In this document: positions 53,766-60,546 of the stretch, in pieces
How the letters are laid out: every line of letters begins with the position of its first letter
Numbering within the stretch: the first letter of the stretch is position 1
Assembly (NCBI RefSeq): GCF_000712595.1
Contig: NZ_JOTN01000022.1
Location: 1-60,546, forward strand
DNA: 60,546 nucleotides
Reading direction: 5' to 3'
Source of the DNA: Bacillus manliponensis
GTDB lineage: Bacteria > Bacillota > Bacilli > Bacillales > Bacillaceae_G
The notes under the pieces: model-generated
Databases searched by the model: none
What the model saw: the letters and a program-made list of their open reading frames with translations, nothing else
Told to the model about the DNA's origin: nothing
Made by a program: the position numbers and the translations under genes

Positions 53766-54377
53766 TTATTTTTCCCCTAAAAACCATGCCGGAATTTTTT
53801 CTTCTAATTTGCGAAGTGCACGCCCACGATGACTAATCGCATTTTTTTCATCAGACGATAATTCTGCCATCGTACGTTTATACTCTTCTACATAAAAGAT
53901 TGGATCATATCCAAAACCACCTTCACCGCGTGGTTGTTCTAAAATTTCTCCTTCGCACGTACCATTTACAATAACCGTTTGTTTCTCATCTTTTGGGAAC
54001 GCAACTGCTAACGCACAATAAAAACGAGCCTTACGACTATCTTGCTCAATACCATGTAGCTCTTCTAATACCTTTTGAATGTTCGCCTGATCATCTTTTT
54101 GTTCACCAGCGTAGCGAGCAGAATATACACCCGGCTTTCCATTTAAAGCATCTACAATTAGCCCTGAATCATCAGCAATTACAATTTCATTCAACTGCTT
54201 ACTTAAGCTTTCCGCCTTTAAAATTGCATTCTCTTCAAATGTCTCTCCCGTTTCTTCTACTTCTACAATGTAAGGGAAATCATGTAATGATTTTACCTGT
54301 AAACCAAACTTCCCGAATAACTCCGCAAATTCACGAGCTTTACCGCTGTTTTTCGTCGCTACAACAACTTGCTTCAT
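53766..54377 (-). CDS. rdgB: XTP/dITP pyrophosphatase (RdgB/HAM1, YsnA)
   Basis: Cleanses the nucleotide pool of ITP, dITP and XTP. N-terminus is [20 protein letters not shown], with the substrate loop at TKNSGK, the catalytic [14 protein letters not shown] near 65 and the C-terminal FGYDPIFYV and AISHRGRAL motifs. The ATG at 54377 lies after GAGGTG; an upstream GTG falls inside that site. Length is 203 residues; rph is directly upstream. Confidence 0.95.
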   Translation of the reverse strand: MKQVVVATKNSGKAREFAELFGKFGLQVKSLHDFPYIVEVEETGETFEENAILKAESLSKQLNEIVIADDSGLIVDALNGKPGVYSARYAGEQKDDQANIQKVLEELHGIEQDSRKARFYCALAVAFPKDEKQTVIVNGTCEGEILEQPRGEGGFGYDPIFYVEEYKRTMAELSSDEKNAISHRGRALRKLEEKIPAWFLGEK

Positions 54378-54388
54378 TTCCTTCACCT

Positions 54389-55126
54389 CTATCCGATTTG
54401 AGCTGTAATCTCACCTAGTGCTTCTTTTTGGATTTCAACAAGCTTTAAAATTCCTATTTCTGCTGCATCAAGTAATTCATTTAACTCACTGCGACTAAAT
54501 GTCGCTTCCTCACCTGTTCCTTGCACTTCAACAAGCTGTCCTTTACCAGTCATAATAACGTTCATATCTACGTTTGCTTGTGAATCTTCAATATAATTTA
54601 AATCTAACACAACACCTTGTTCCTCAACGATGCCAACGGATGTTGCAGCTAAGTAATCATGCACTGGTACTTTGGGTAACTTTTCTGCTTCAACAAGCTT
54701 TTGGAATGCAAGTACCATCGCCACGTAAGCTCCTGTAATTGAAGCAGTGCGTGTCCCGCCATCAGCTTGAATTACATCGCAATCAATCCAAACTGTCTTC
54801 TCACCTAACGCCTCTAAATCAACAACAGCACGTAACGCACGCCCAATTAAACGCTGAATTTCCATCGTACGTCCTGTTACCTTCCCTTTGCTCGATTCGC
54901 GAATTGTACGCTGCTCTGTCGCACGAGGAAGCATAGAATACTCTGCTGTTACCCATCCTTTTCCCTCTCCGCGCATAAACGGGGGAACACGGTCCTCAAT
55001 CGTTGCGGTACATATAACTTTCGTATCACCAACTTCAATTAGTACAGATCCCTCTGGATGTTTTAAATAATTTGTATGCATATGTATGCGTCGTAAATCT
55101 AATGCTTGTCTATTATCTACTCGCAT
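54389..55126 (-). CDS. rph: Ribonuclease PH
   Basis: A phosphorolytic 3'-5' exoribonuclease that trims tRNA 3' ends. The 245-residue chain begins [16 protein letters not shown]. It has [17 protein letters not shown] near 35, the phosphate-site REGSKGK-type [20 protein letters not shown] near 87 and [15 protein letters not shown] near 116. AAGGGGG precedes the ATG. First of rph-rdgB-ysnB. Confidence 0.97.
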   Translation of the reverse strand: MRVDNRQALDLRRIHMHTNYLKHPEGSVLIEVGDTKVICTATIEDRVPPFMRGEGKGWVTAEYSMLPRATEQRTIRESSKGKVTGRTMEIQRLIGRALRAVVDLEALGEKTVWIDCDVIQADGGTRTASITGAYVAMVLAFQKLVEAEKLPKVPVHDYLAATSVGIVEEQGVVLDLNYIEDSQANVDMNVIMTGKGQLVEVQGTGEEATFSRSELNELLDAAEIGILKLVEIQKEALGEITAQIG

Positions 55127-55200
55127 GAAAATAACCCCCTTGTAACTACTACTTGTTAGTATAGCCTATTTTAAAAGTATGTTATGTATAAATAGAAGAA

Positions 55201-55228
55201 GGGGAACTCTTCAATTGATTGGTTCCCC
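55201..55228 (-). terminator. Terminator of gerM
   Basis: GGGGAAC (55201-55207) and GTTCCCC (55222-55228) with a 14-base loop; the tail on the minus strand is TTCTTCTATTTAT, so termination is probably modest. Confidence 0.55.
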
Positions 55229-55260
55229 TCTCTTACATAAGTATATCAAATTATAAGTAA

Positions 55261-56340
55261 TTAAAAACTACCTGTGTTAACGTTTTGCGGGCGATTCACC
55301 GGTTTTACTAACTTTTCTCCTTTTTCGTTCACAACATTCGCTTTTCCATTTACTTCTAACGCCACATTTTTAATCCCTTCGTGCTCTGTTAATGTTAAAA
55401 CGAGCGATTCTAGCGCAAGGTCAGAAATCTTATTTTCCTTCTTACTTGTATAAATATTCTCATTAAAATTCAACGTTACTTTCCCATCTTCAATTTGTGG
55501 TTTATTTAATAGTTTTACTTCCGTATCAAAATCATAAGCAAGGGACGATTGATTTGAAGGACCTTTTAATAGTTCATTCACGATTGTTACAACTTCATTT
55601 TCCGAACCTTCAGCTACACGGCGCGTTATTGGAACATAGTACTTTTCTTTCCCCTCTTGCGCGATAAAATAAAGAGTAACTGCTTTCGTATTTGTAATAT
55701 CTGTCACTTGTTCATTATCAAAGTTAATCCCATTCTCCCTGCTTACACCATTTCCAAGCGGTGTTCCATTAACGGGCATTTTCACTAAATTCTTCCCGTC
55801 CATACTAAACTTCACTTGTTTCACTTCTTTAAACTGCGTTAATGTCCATGTGACCGCTTCAACAATTTTACGTTCATCTGCTTTACTGTAATTTTTAAAT
55901 TCTTTTGAAAAATCAACAATGGCAGTTCCGTCTTTTTTTACATCTACTGTCATCGCTGTATCTGCTGGAAGGACTGCACGAAATCCATTTGGCAGTAGCT
56001 CTGTCACCGGCCCATTTTTGACAAGATACTCAAGTGATTGCTGAATTACCGCATTCCCTTTTGGTACCGGTAACTTTACAGTTTGCGGTACAACATATCC
56101 ATTTTTATCAACAAGATATAATTCACGACCAATTGTCTGCTCTGCCTTTTCTTTCTTTGCAGTCTCTTTCTTTTCTCCTTCTTTTTTCCCATTCTCTTTT
56201 GCTTGTTCATCTGTATATGTTACTTTTTTAGGCGGATCAATTTGTTCCGTTTCTTTCTCTTGATTTAAAAAACCACAACCTGTTAATACAGCAGTACTTA
56301 AGACAGCACAAATCAACCATTTGAAAGTGGATTTAGGCAT
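55261..56340 (-). CDS. gerM: Spore germination lipoprotein GerM
   Basis: Needed for sporulation (SpoIIIAG/SpoIIQ zipper localisation) and germination in B. subtilis. A signal peptide of about 21 residues ends in the lipobox VLTGCGF, so it is a lipoprotein. A Lys/Glu-rich linker follows, then two GerMN domains (about 95-200 and 225-345) with FRAVLPADTAMTVDV and KEDGTAIVDFSKEF-like strands and VTLYFIAQEGKEKYYVPI. Length is 359 residues. GGAGGAG precedes the ATG. Confidence 0.92.
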   Translation of the reverse strand: MPKSTFKWLICAVLSTAVLTGCGFLNQEKETEQIDPPKKVTYTDEQAKENGKKEGEKKETAKKEKAEQTIGRELYLVDKNGYVVPQTVKLPVPKGNAVIQQSLEYLVKNGPVTELLPNGFRAVLPADTAMTVDVKKDGTAIVDFSKEFKNYSKADERKIVEAVTWTLTQFKEVKQVKFSMDGKNLVKMPVNGTPLGNGVSRENGINFDNEQVTDITNTKAVTLYFIAQEGKEKYYVPITRRVAEGSENEVVTIVNELLKGPSNQSSLAYDFDTEVKLLNKPQIEDGKVTLNFNENIYTSKKENKISDLALESLVLTLTEHEGIKNVALEVNGKANVVNEKGEKLVKPVNRPQNVNTGSF

Positions 56341-56429
56341 ACATTCTCCTCCTAAAATCTAAGTTTGTACTTTATATATACGAGCCACGCTCTAACTTTA
56401 GAACAAGCAATGACAACCACTACACAAAA

Positions 56430-56454
56430 AAAGACATCCTGTTAGAATGTCTTT
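56430..56454 (-). terminator. Terminator of racE
   Basis: AAAGACAT (56430-56437) and ATGTCTTT (56447-56454) with a 9-base loop and a T7 tail on the minus strand, overlapping the end of racE. Confidence 0.75.
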
Positions 56455-57251
56455 TCCGTTAACGTGATATATTTTACATTTTCAATCGGCTGCCCGAACC
56501 ATTTAGAAGCAATTTCTTTAAACACACCAACTTCTCCTGTCGTCAAGAAAAGATGATCACTTTGTTCTTCACCTTCATTTAACATTTTACTATGATACAA
56601 AATGGTACTTACTTCACGTGCTGTTTCGTCACCGGAAGAAATAAGTTGCACATCATCACCCATTACATGTTTAATGACTGGACCTAAAATCGGATAATGT
56701 GTACACCCTAAAATAAGGGTATCTATTTCTGTTTCTTTTAATGGTTCTAACGTCTCCTTTACTGTCTCGTAAGCTAACTTGCTATCGAAGTTACCACTCT
56801 CGACAAGCTCAACAAACGGTGGACACGCTAAACTTTCTACCATCACCCGATTATTGATAGATTTTAACGCTTCTTCATATGCCCCGCTCTTCACTGTACC
56901 AATTGTACCAATTACACCAACATGATGCGCTCGGGTCACCTTTAACGCTGTACGCGATCCTGGATGAATAACACCAACTACAGGAATCGGTAGCTTTTCT
57001 TTCATTTCTTCTAACACAACAGCTGTCGCTGTATTACATGCAATCACAAGCATTTTAATATTTTTCTCAAGTAAATACTCCGTCATTTCCCACGTAAACT
57101 GTCTTACTTCCTCTCGAGAACGTGGACCATACGGACAACGTGCTGTATCTCCTACATATATAATACGTTCTTTCGGAAGCTGCCGAATCAATTCTTTTGC
57201 TACCGTTAGACCGCCAATACCTGAATCAATTACACCAATCGCTCTATTCAA
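56442..57251 (-). CDS. racE: Glutamate racemase RacE (MurI)
   Basis: Makes D-glutamate for peptidoglycan. Length is 269 residues. The catalytic cysteines are in [11 protein letters not shown] near 74 and [11 protein letters not shown] near 185; [17 protein letters not shown] is the N-terminal signature with the acid residue. The start is TTG at 57251, 8 bases after GAGG. It lies upstream of gerM. The MarR-like gene ysmB that separates racE and gerE in B. subtilis is absent. Confidence 0.95.
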   Translation of the reverse strand: MNRAIGVIDSGIGGLTVAKELIRQLPKERIIYVGDTARCPYGPRSREEVRQFTWEMTEYLLEKNIKMLVIACNTATAVVLEEMKEKLPIPVVGVIHPGSRTALKVTRAHHVGVIGTIGTVKSGAYEEALKSINNRVMVESLACPPFVELVESGNFDSKLAYETVKETLEPLKETEIDTLILGCTHYPILGPVIKHVMGDDVQLISSGDETAREVSTILYHSKMLNEGEEQSDHLFLTTGEVGVFKEIASKWFGQPIENVKYITLTEKTF

Positions 57252-57320
57252 AACAATCGCCTCGTTTTCTCATACATAATCTCAAATGTACACAATGAAA
57301 TAATCCGCTTTATCCTATGT

Positions 57321-57402
57321 TTAACAGCCCTTAAAATCCCGATTGATCGAGCTAACACTCACCGAGGAATGTAGCCCCTACTGAGTGAAGTTTCACTTTA
57401 TT
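57321..57402 (-). repeat. Dispersed palindromic repeat, reverse orientation (copy D)
   Basis: Read on the minus strand: AATAAAGTGAAACTTCACTCA, GTAGGGGCTACATTCCTC, GTGAGTGTTAGC, then TCAATCGGGATTTTAAGGGC. It is recognisable but mutated. The 384-base interval racE-gerE (57252-57635) holds this copy and the gerE terminator, and otherwise AT-rich sequence without a coding frame. Confidence 0.75.
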
Positions 57403-57602
57403 GCCGATAGACTAATAGAAGCGGTTTACTATGTACCTTATACACCAAATAACACGTTCTCTTCTATTTACCTTATAATGAGTAATTCGAAATGAGAACA
57501 AATAAGCATGTCCATGCATTAAAATATGCCACTCCTCTTCACTCGAGGATTTACATCTCTTTATTTTCCTTCTTTTCCTCTTAATTTGCAAGCAACAAAA
57601 AT

Positions 57603-57628
57603 AACCGGCTTTTTTGTAAAAGCCGGTT
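57603..57628 (-). terminator. Terminator of gerE
   Basis: AACCGGCTTTT (57603-57613) and AAAAGCCGGTT (57618-57628); tail on the minus strand ATTTTTGTTG. It ends 7 bases after the gerE stop. Confidence 0.85.
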
Positions 57629-57635
57629 TCATCTC

Positions 57636-57860
57636 TTATAATTGAAGCTCCCCCATACGAAGAAGCTCAACAACCGCTTGTGAACGCCCCTTAACCCCTA
57701 GCTTTTGCATTGCATTTGAAATATGATTACGCACTGTTTTCTCGCTAATAAAAAGTTCACTTGCAATTTCCTTTGTTGTTTTATCTTGCACAAGTAGTTC
57801 AAATACTTCTCTCTCTCTCTTTGTGAGTAACGGTTTAGATTGAAATCCTTTTTCCTTCAA
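57636..57860 (-). CDS. gerE: Late mother-cell transcription factor GerE
   Basis: A 74-residue LuxR-type helix-turn-helix protein without a receiver domain. It modulates sigma-K-dependent coat genes in the last stage of sporulation. The DNA-binding fold is [12 protein letters not shown] ... [20 protein letters not shown]. Start is TTG at 57860 after AAGGAGGG. A close match to a sigma-K promoter lies about 70 bases upstream, fitting its known control. Confidence 0.96.
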   Translation of the reverse strand: MKEKGFQSKPLLTKREREVFELLVQDKTTKEIASELFISEKTVRNHISNAMQKLGVKGRSQAVVELLRMGELQL

Positions 57861-57927
57861 TTGTTATAACCCTCCTTGCTTAAGCCAGAGCTGTCCTTGT
57901 GTAGGTTGGGTGTTTATTTAGTCATGA

Positions 57928-57956
57928 TATTGTATGAATAAGGGGTGCTAGTGGTG
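57928..57956 (-). promoter_or_regulatory. Sigma-K promoter of gerE
   Basis: On the minus strand CACC (57953-57956), exactly 16 bases, CATACAATA (57928-57936). This fits mACm-N16-CATAnnnTA completely. It lies about 70 bases upstream of the gerE start; the rest of the 255-base interval shows nothing further. Confidence 0.7.
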
Positions 57957-58080
57957 AATGAAAATAGGCGAAAACATAAAGGGTCTTTCTATTTCATTCC
58001 ACTAATCTCCCACCTAAGCTCCTTTACTTCTCTCCAGTTTCGAAGTATTACTCTTACAAGTTGTAAAAAGCGAAAAAAAG

Positions 58081-58110
58081 AAGCACACCTCTAAAAAATG
58101 AGATGTGCTT
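58081..58110 (-). terminator. Terminator of the ABC-2 exporter genes
   Basis: AAGCACACCTC (58081-58091) and GAGATGTGCTT (58100-58110), one mismatch, with a TTTTTTTC tail on the minus strand. Confidence 0.75.
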
Positions 58111-58115
58111 TCGTT

Positions 58116-59342
58116 CTATTTTCTTATAAATTTCGCTAAATCTTTAAACTTCACCTTATCAGAATAATTCATCACACCATTTACATAAATACGGCTTACC
58201 AGCCAGTTTAAAACAACAATGGTTGCAATTAAAATACCGAGGGTAACACTAATTTCAAGCGTACCCGCTTCTCCTGCTACAATACGAGAGAAAGTAACCA
58301 TTGGGGAGAAGAACGGCACATAAGAACTAATCACAACAATTGTACTGCTAGGATCTCCTAATGACTTAATACTAATAAAGAAACCGGCCATAATTAAAAT
58401 AGTTGCCGGAAATGCAACAGACTGTATATCTTCTACTTTTGAAACGACAGCTCCAGCCGCGGCATACATCATCGCATAAAGCAAGTAACCTGTAATAAAG
58501 TAAAGAATAAACATACTGATCATCATTGCATCGATTTTTGCTAAGTCAATTGGTATACCAAATAATGAAGCATTATCTACATCAACCCATCCAAGTAAAT
58601 ACGGGATGAAAAATCCAAGTCCTAAAATTGCAATTTGTAAAAGTGCCGTCGTAACAACAGCTAAAATTTTCGCATACATCATGTGAAGCGGTTTTACTTT
58701 CGGAAGCATAAGCTCCATGACACGAGATGATTTCTCTGTTGCAATGTTCATTGCAATCGTATTTCCAAAAGCAACAATAAACATGTATAAAAGAAACGTA
58801 AATACATATGCAATTCCAAATGAAGATGTACGATCTTTTATTGCTTCTTCTTTTACAACTACATCTGCCTGTAACTGCGCAGCTACTTCTGGGGAAACAT
58901 TATTTTCCGCAATCGTCACTGCTGTATATTGCTGTTTAAAGTAGTTTGCAACAATTGTAGATGTTACTTGGCTCGGAAAACCGTTATACATATATGTAAC
59001 TTCTGGCACACCATTTTTTTCAGTCACATGGAATAAACCATCCAAATCGCCTTTTTCAACTTGTTTACGTAGCTTTTCTAACTTTTCATGCTCTGCAACT
59101 TTGACCGTAGCGGATGGTAATATTTCATTTAATGCTTCTTCCTCTACTTTATATGTAGTACCATCTACAATAACTGCTAACTTATCCTTATCTTCAGTGC
59201 CATCTTTATCCGCTGTAAAATGATTAAATGCAAAAATACCAAATACAACTAAAAATAAAATACCACTTGTAATTAATGATTTTTTCGATAGAAATGACTC
59301 TCGAAAATAAAATGAAAATACATGTGAAAATTTACGCATCAT
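58116..59342 (-). CDS. ABC-2 type exporter permease (YhaP/NatB-like)
   Basis: A 408-residue permease. The first helix is at about 22-42. A large extracytoplasmic domain spans about 45-175 (VDGTTYKVEEEALNEILPSA). A cluster of five or six helices follows from about 180 to 395, including the IATEKSSRVMELMLPKVKP coupling segment typical of ABC-2 proteins. It resembles YhaP and the sodium exporter NatB. It overlaps the ATPase stop by one base (TAATG). Substrate is unknown; sodium or a hydrophobic compound is possible. Confidence 0.85.
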   Translation of the reverse strand: MMRKFSHVFSFYFRESFLSKKSLITSGILFLVVFGIFAFNHFTADKDGTEDKDKLAVIVDGTTYKVEEEALNEILPSATVKVAEHEKLEKLRKQVEKGDLDGLFHVTEKNGVPEVTYMYNGFPSQVTSTIVANYFKQQYTAVTIAENNVSPEVAAQLQADVVVKEEAIKDRTSSFGIAYVFTFLLYMFIVAFGNTIAMNIATEKSSRVMELMLPKVKPLHMMYAKILAVVTTALLQIAILGLGFFIPYLLGWVDVDNASLFGIPIDLAKIDAMMISMFILYFITGYLLYAMMYAAAGAVVSKVEDIQSVAFPATILIMAGFFISIKSLGDPSSTIVVISSYVPFFSPMVTFSRIVAGEAGTLEISVTLGILIATIVVLNWLVSRIYVNGVMNYSDKVKFKDLAKFIRK

Positions 59343-60226
59343 TATTTCGCCCTTTCTACAAAGATTTCATTTAATGTCGGCTCTAACATTTTAAATTGGT
59401 GCAAAGATAACCCTTGCTCTTGTAGGTTTTGCAAAATAGAAAGCGCTTCTTTCGCATCATTAACCTTTATGTAAAGAGAACCATGCTTCTTTTCATATAA
59501 TATATGTAACTTTTGCAATACTTCTTCGTTTCTCTCTTCATCTTCAATAATCAAATTACGAAAACCGTATTCTTTCTTTATATCACTTAACGTTCCTTCA
59601 GCAACTGCTTCACCCTTCTTTAAAATACAAACATGTTGACAGAACGTCTCCACTTGCTCCATACGGTGACTCGATAAAATAATTGTCTTCCCTTTTTGAA
59701 TTTGCTCTTCAATAATATTTGCAAGCATCCCTGCATTTACTGGGTCAAGACCGCTAAAAGGTTCATCTAAAATAAGGAGCTCTGGATTGTGAATAAGCGC
59801 TGCAATTAATTGGATTTTTTGCTGATTCCCTTTCGATAGTTCCCCCGCCATCTTATGCTTATATTCTGGAATTGCTAATTTCTCTAACCAGTAATCAATT
59901 GCCGAATCCACTTCTTTTTTTGTCATACCTTCTAACCTACCGAAGTAACGAAGCTGATCAATAACTTTACTTTTCGTATATAAACCTCGCTCTTCCGGAA
60001 GATAACCAATTGTAATACCACTTTTTGAGATGTCACACCCATCCCATGTAATCGCGCCTTCATTTTGCGTTAGTAATCCTAACAACATTTTAATCGTTGT
60101 TGTTTTCCCAGCACCATTTCGTCCTAACAAACCTAAAACTTCACCTTTTGGTAATGTCAGGTTAAGACTATTTACAGCAACATTGTCACCAAATTTTTTC
60201 GTTAATTGCTGGATTTTTAGTGTCAT
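59342..60226 (-). CDS. ABC exporter ATP-binding protein (YhaQ-like)
   Basis: A 294-residue ATPase for the adjacent permease. Walker A is GLLGRNGAGKTTTIKMLLG near 33-51, signature ELSKGNQQKIQLIAA near 132, Walker B LLILDEPFSGLD and switch SSHRMEQVE. The C-terminal 80 residues are the DUF4162-like extension common in these exporters. The ATG at 60226 follows AAAGGAGGG by 7 bases; an 11-codon longer frame is rejected. Confidence 0.9.
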   Translation of the reverse strand: MTLKIQQLTKKFGDNVAVNSLNLTLPKGEVLGLLGRNGAGKTTTIKMLLGLLTQNEGAITWDGCDISKSGITIGYLPEERGLYTKSKVIDQLRYFGRLEGMTKKEVDSAIDYWLEKLAIPEYKHKMAGELSKGNQQKIQLIAALIHNPELLILDEPFSGLDPVNAGMLANIIEEQIQKGKTIILSSHRMEQVETFCQHVCILKKGEAVAEGTLSDIKKEYGFRNLIIEDEERNEEVLQKLHILYEKKHGSLYIKVNDAKEALSILQNLQEQGLSLHQFKMLEPTLNEIFVERAK

Positions 60227-60330
60227 ATCGTAACCCTCCTTTAAATGTTTCCACTCCATTACAAACCTATTTTTCTACCATTTTTATTATAACATGCCGA
60301 ACTTTTCAAAACAGAACTGCGTACTTACGT

Positions 60331-60486
60331 AAAGTGAAACTTCACTCAGTGGGAGTTTTCTTCATTCCCCACTGAGTGTTAGCCCGACCAATCGGGCTTT
60401 TACGGGCTGTTAATCTCTCACCTAAATTTCTTTGTTTCCCTTAAGTTTTGAGGCGGGAGTTTTACAGCCCGCAAATAGCGGGATAA
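60331..60486 (+). repeat. Dispersed palindromic repeat, full-length form (copy E)
   Basis: Starts AAAGTGAAACTTCACTCAGTG, with a hairpin ACTCAGTGGG ... CCCACTGAGT. It continues CCGACCAATCGGGCTTTTACGGGCTG, then a middle of about 60 bases, and ends GGGAGTTTTACAGCCCGC-AAATA-GCGGGATAAA. Length about 156 bases. It is the most complete of the window's copies and matches the size of bcr1-type elements. It lies between the exporter ATPase gene and the next minus-strand gene. Confidence 0.8.
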
Positions 60487-60490
60487 AAAT

Positions 60491-60514
60491 AAAGGATGCC
60501 TCATGGCATCCTTT
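60491..60514 (-). terminator. Terminator of the gene beyond the right edge
   Basis: AAAGGATGCC (60491-60500) and GGCATCCTTT (60505-60514) with TCAT loop and minus-strand tail ATTTTTATCCCGC. It abuts a stop codon at 60513-60515. Confidence 0.8.
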
Positions 60515-60546
60515 ACACTTTGTTGAAAAAAGATTTTGTCAAGAAA
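60513..60546 (-). CDS. C-terminal end of a gene entering from the right edge
   Basis: On the minus strand a frame reads LTKSFFNKV then stop (60513-60515), immediately followed by the terminator. Only about ten residues are visible, too few to name the product. The position of the terminator is the main support. Confidence 0.4.
   Translation of the reverse strand, partial: FLTKSFFNKV

Overview
The window is a chromosomal segment of a low-GC, endospore-forming Firmicute, almost certainly a member of the Bacillus cereus group. The gene order follows the Bacillus subtilis block safA-nadABC / nifS-nadR / pheA / obg-spo0B-rpmA-prp-rplU / spoIVFAB / minCD-mreBCD-radC-maf-spoIIB / folC-valS / ysxE-spoVID / hemLBDCXA / ysxC-lonA-lonB-clpX-tig-ysoA / ysnB-rdgB-rph-gerM-racE / gerE. 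Group-specific departures are a Bce-type detoxification module between obg and pheA, an RNase E/G gene, several dispersed palindromic repeats resembling bcr-type elements, and loss of pheB, comC, ysxD and ysmB relative to B. subtilis. Nearly all genes lie on the minus strand. The plus-strand exceptions are nifS-nadR, a MOSC protein, an Ohr-like fragment, a PH-domain protein and a GNAT acetyltransferase.

Layout. 0-6.5 kb: spore coat morphogen SafA (cut by the left edge), NAD biosynthesis nadBCA, and the divergent cysteine desulfurase and NAD repressor sharing an operator. 6.5-15 kb: MOSC protein with a possible terminated leader RNA, pheA, then a response regulator, intramembrane-sensing kinase, ABC ATPase and two tandem paralogous permeases. 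15-21 kb: obg, spo0B, ribosomal L27 with its processing protease and L21 with an autogenous leader, RNase E/G, and the SpoIVFB/FA protease complex. 21-28 kb: cell division and shape (minDC, mreBCD), radC, maf, spoIIB. 28-34 kb: folC, valS with a T-box, and ysxE. 34-41.5 kb: spoVID and the haem operon hemAXCDBL behind a PerR box. 41.5-51 kb: truncated Ohr, ysxC, lonA, lonB, clpX, tig and a TPR protein. 51-53 kb: a small-membrane-protein locus divergent from a PH-domain gene, a GNAT gene and two tRNAs. 53-60.5 kb: nucleotide/RNA housekeeping, gerM, racE, gerE and an ABC-2 exporter.

Regulatory logic is unusually legible. I find good matches to sigma-E promoters (spoIVFA, spoVID and possibly safA), a sigma-F promoter (lonB), a sigma-K promoter (gerE), a near-consensus PerR box over the hemA -10 element, a NadR/NiaR-like palindrome between nadB and nifS, a T-box before valS and an L21 leader before rplU. 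Inverted repeats of the form TTACA-N4-TGTNA, the type bound by BceR-like regulators, occur upstream of the Bce ATPase and again in the 51.6 kb divergent region. The second site suggests that an uncharacterised pair of tiny hydrophobic proteins, and perhaps the PH-domain protein, belongs to an envelope-stress regulon. That locus is the best candidate here for undescribed biology.

All calls rest on reading the sequence and on remembered family knowledge; no searches were run. Start codons were chosen by ribosome-binding site, and several are shorter than the longest possible reading frame.
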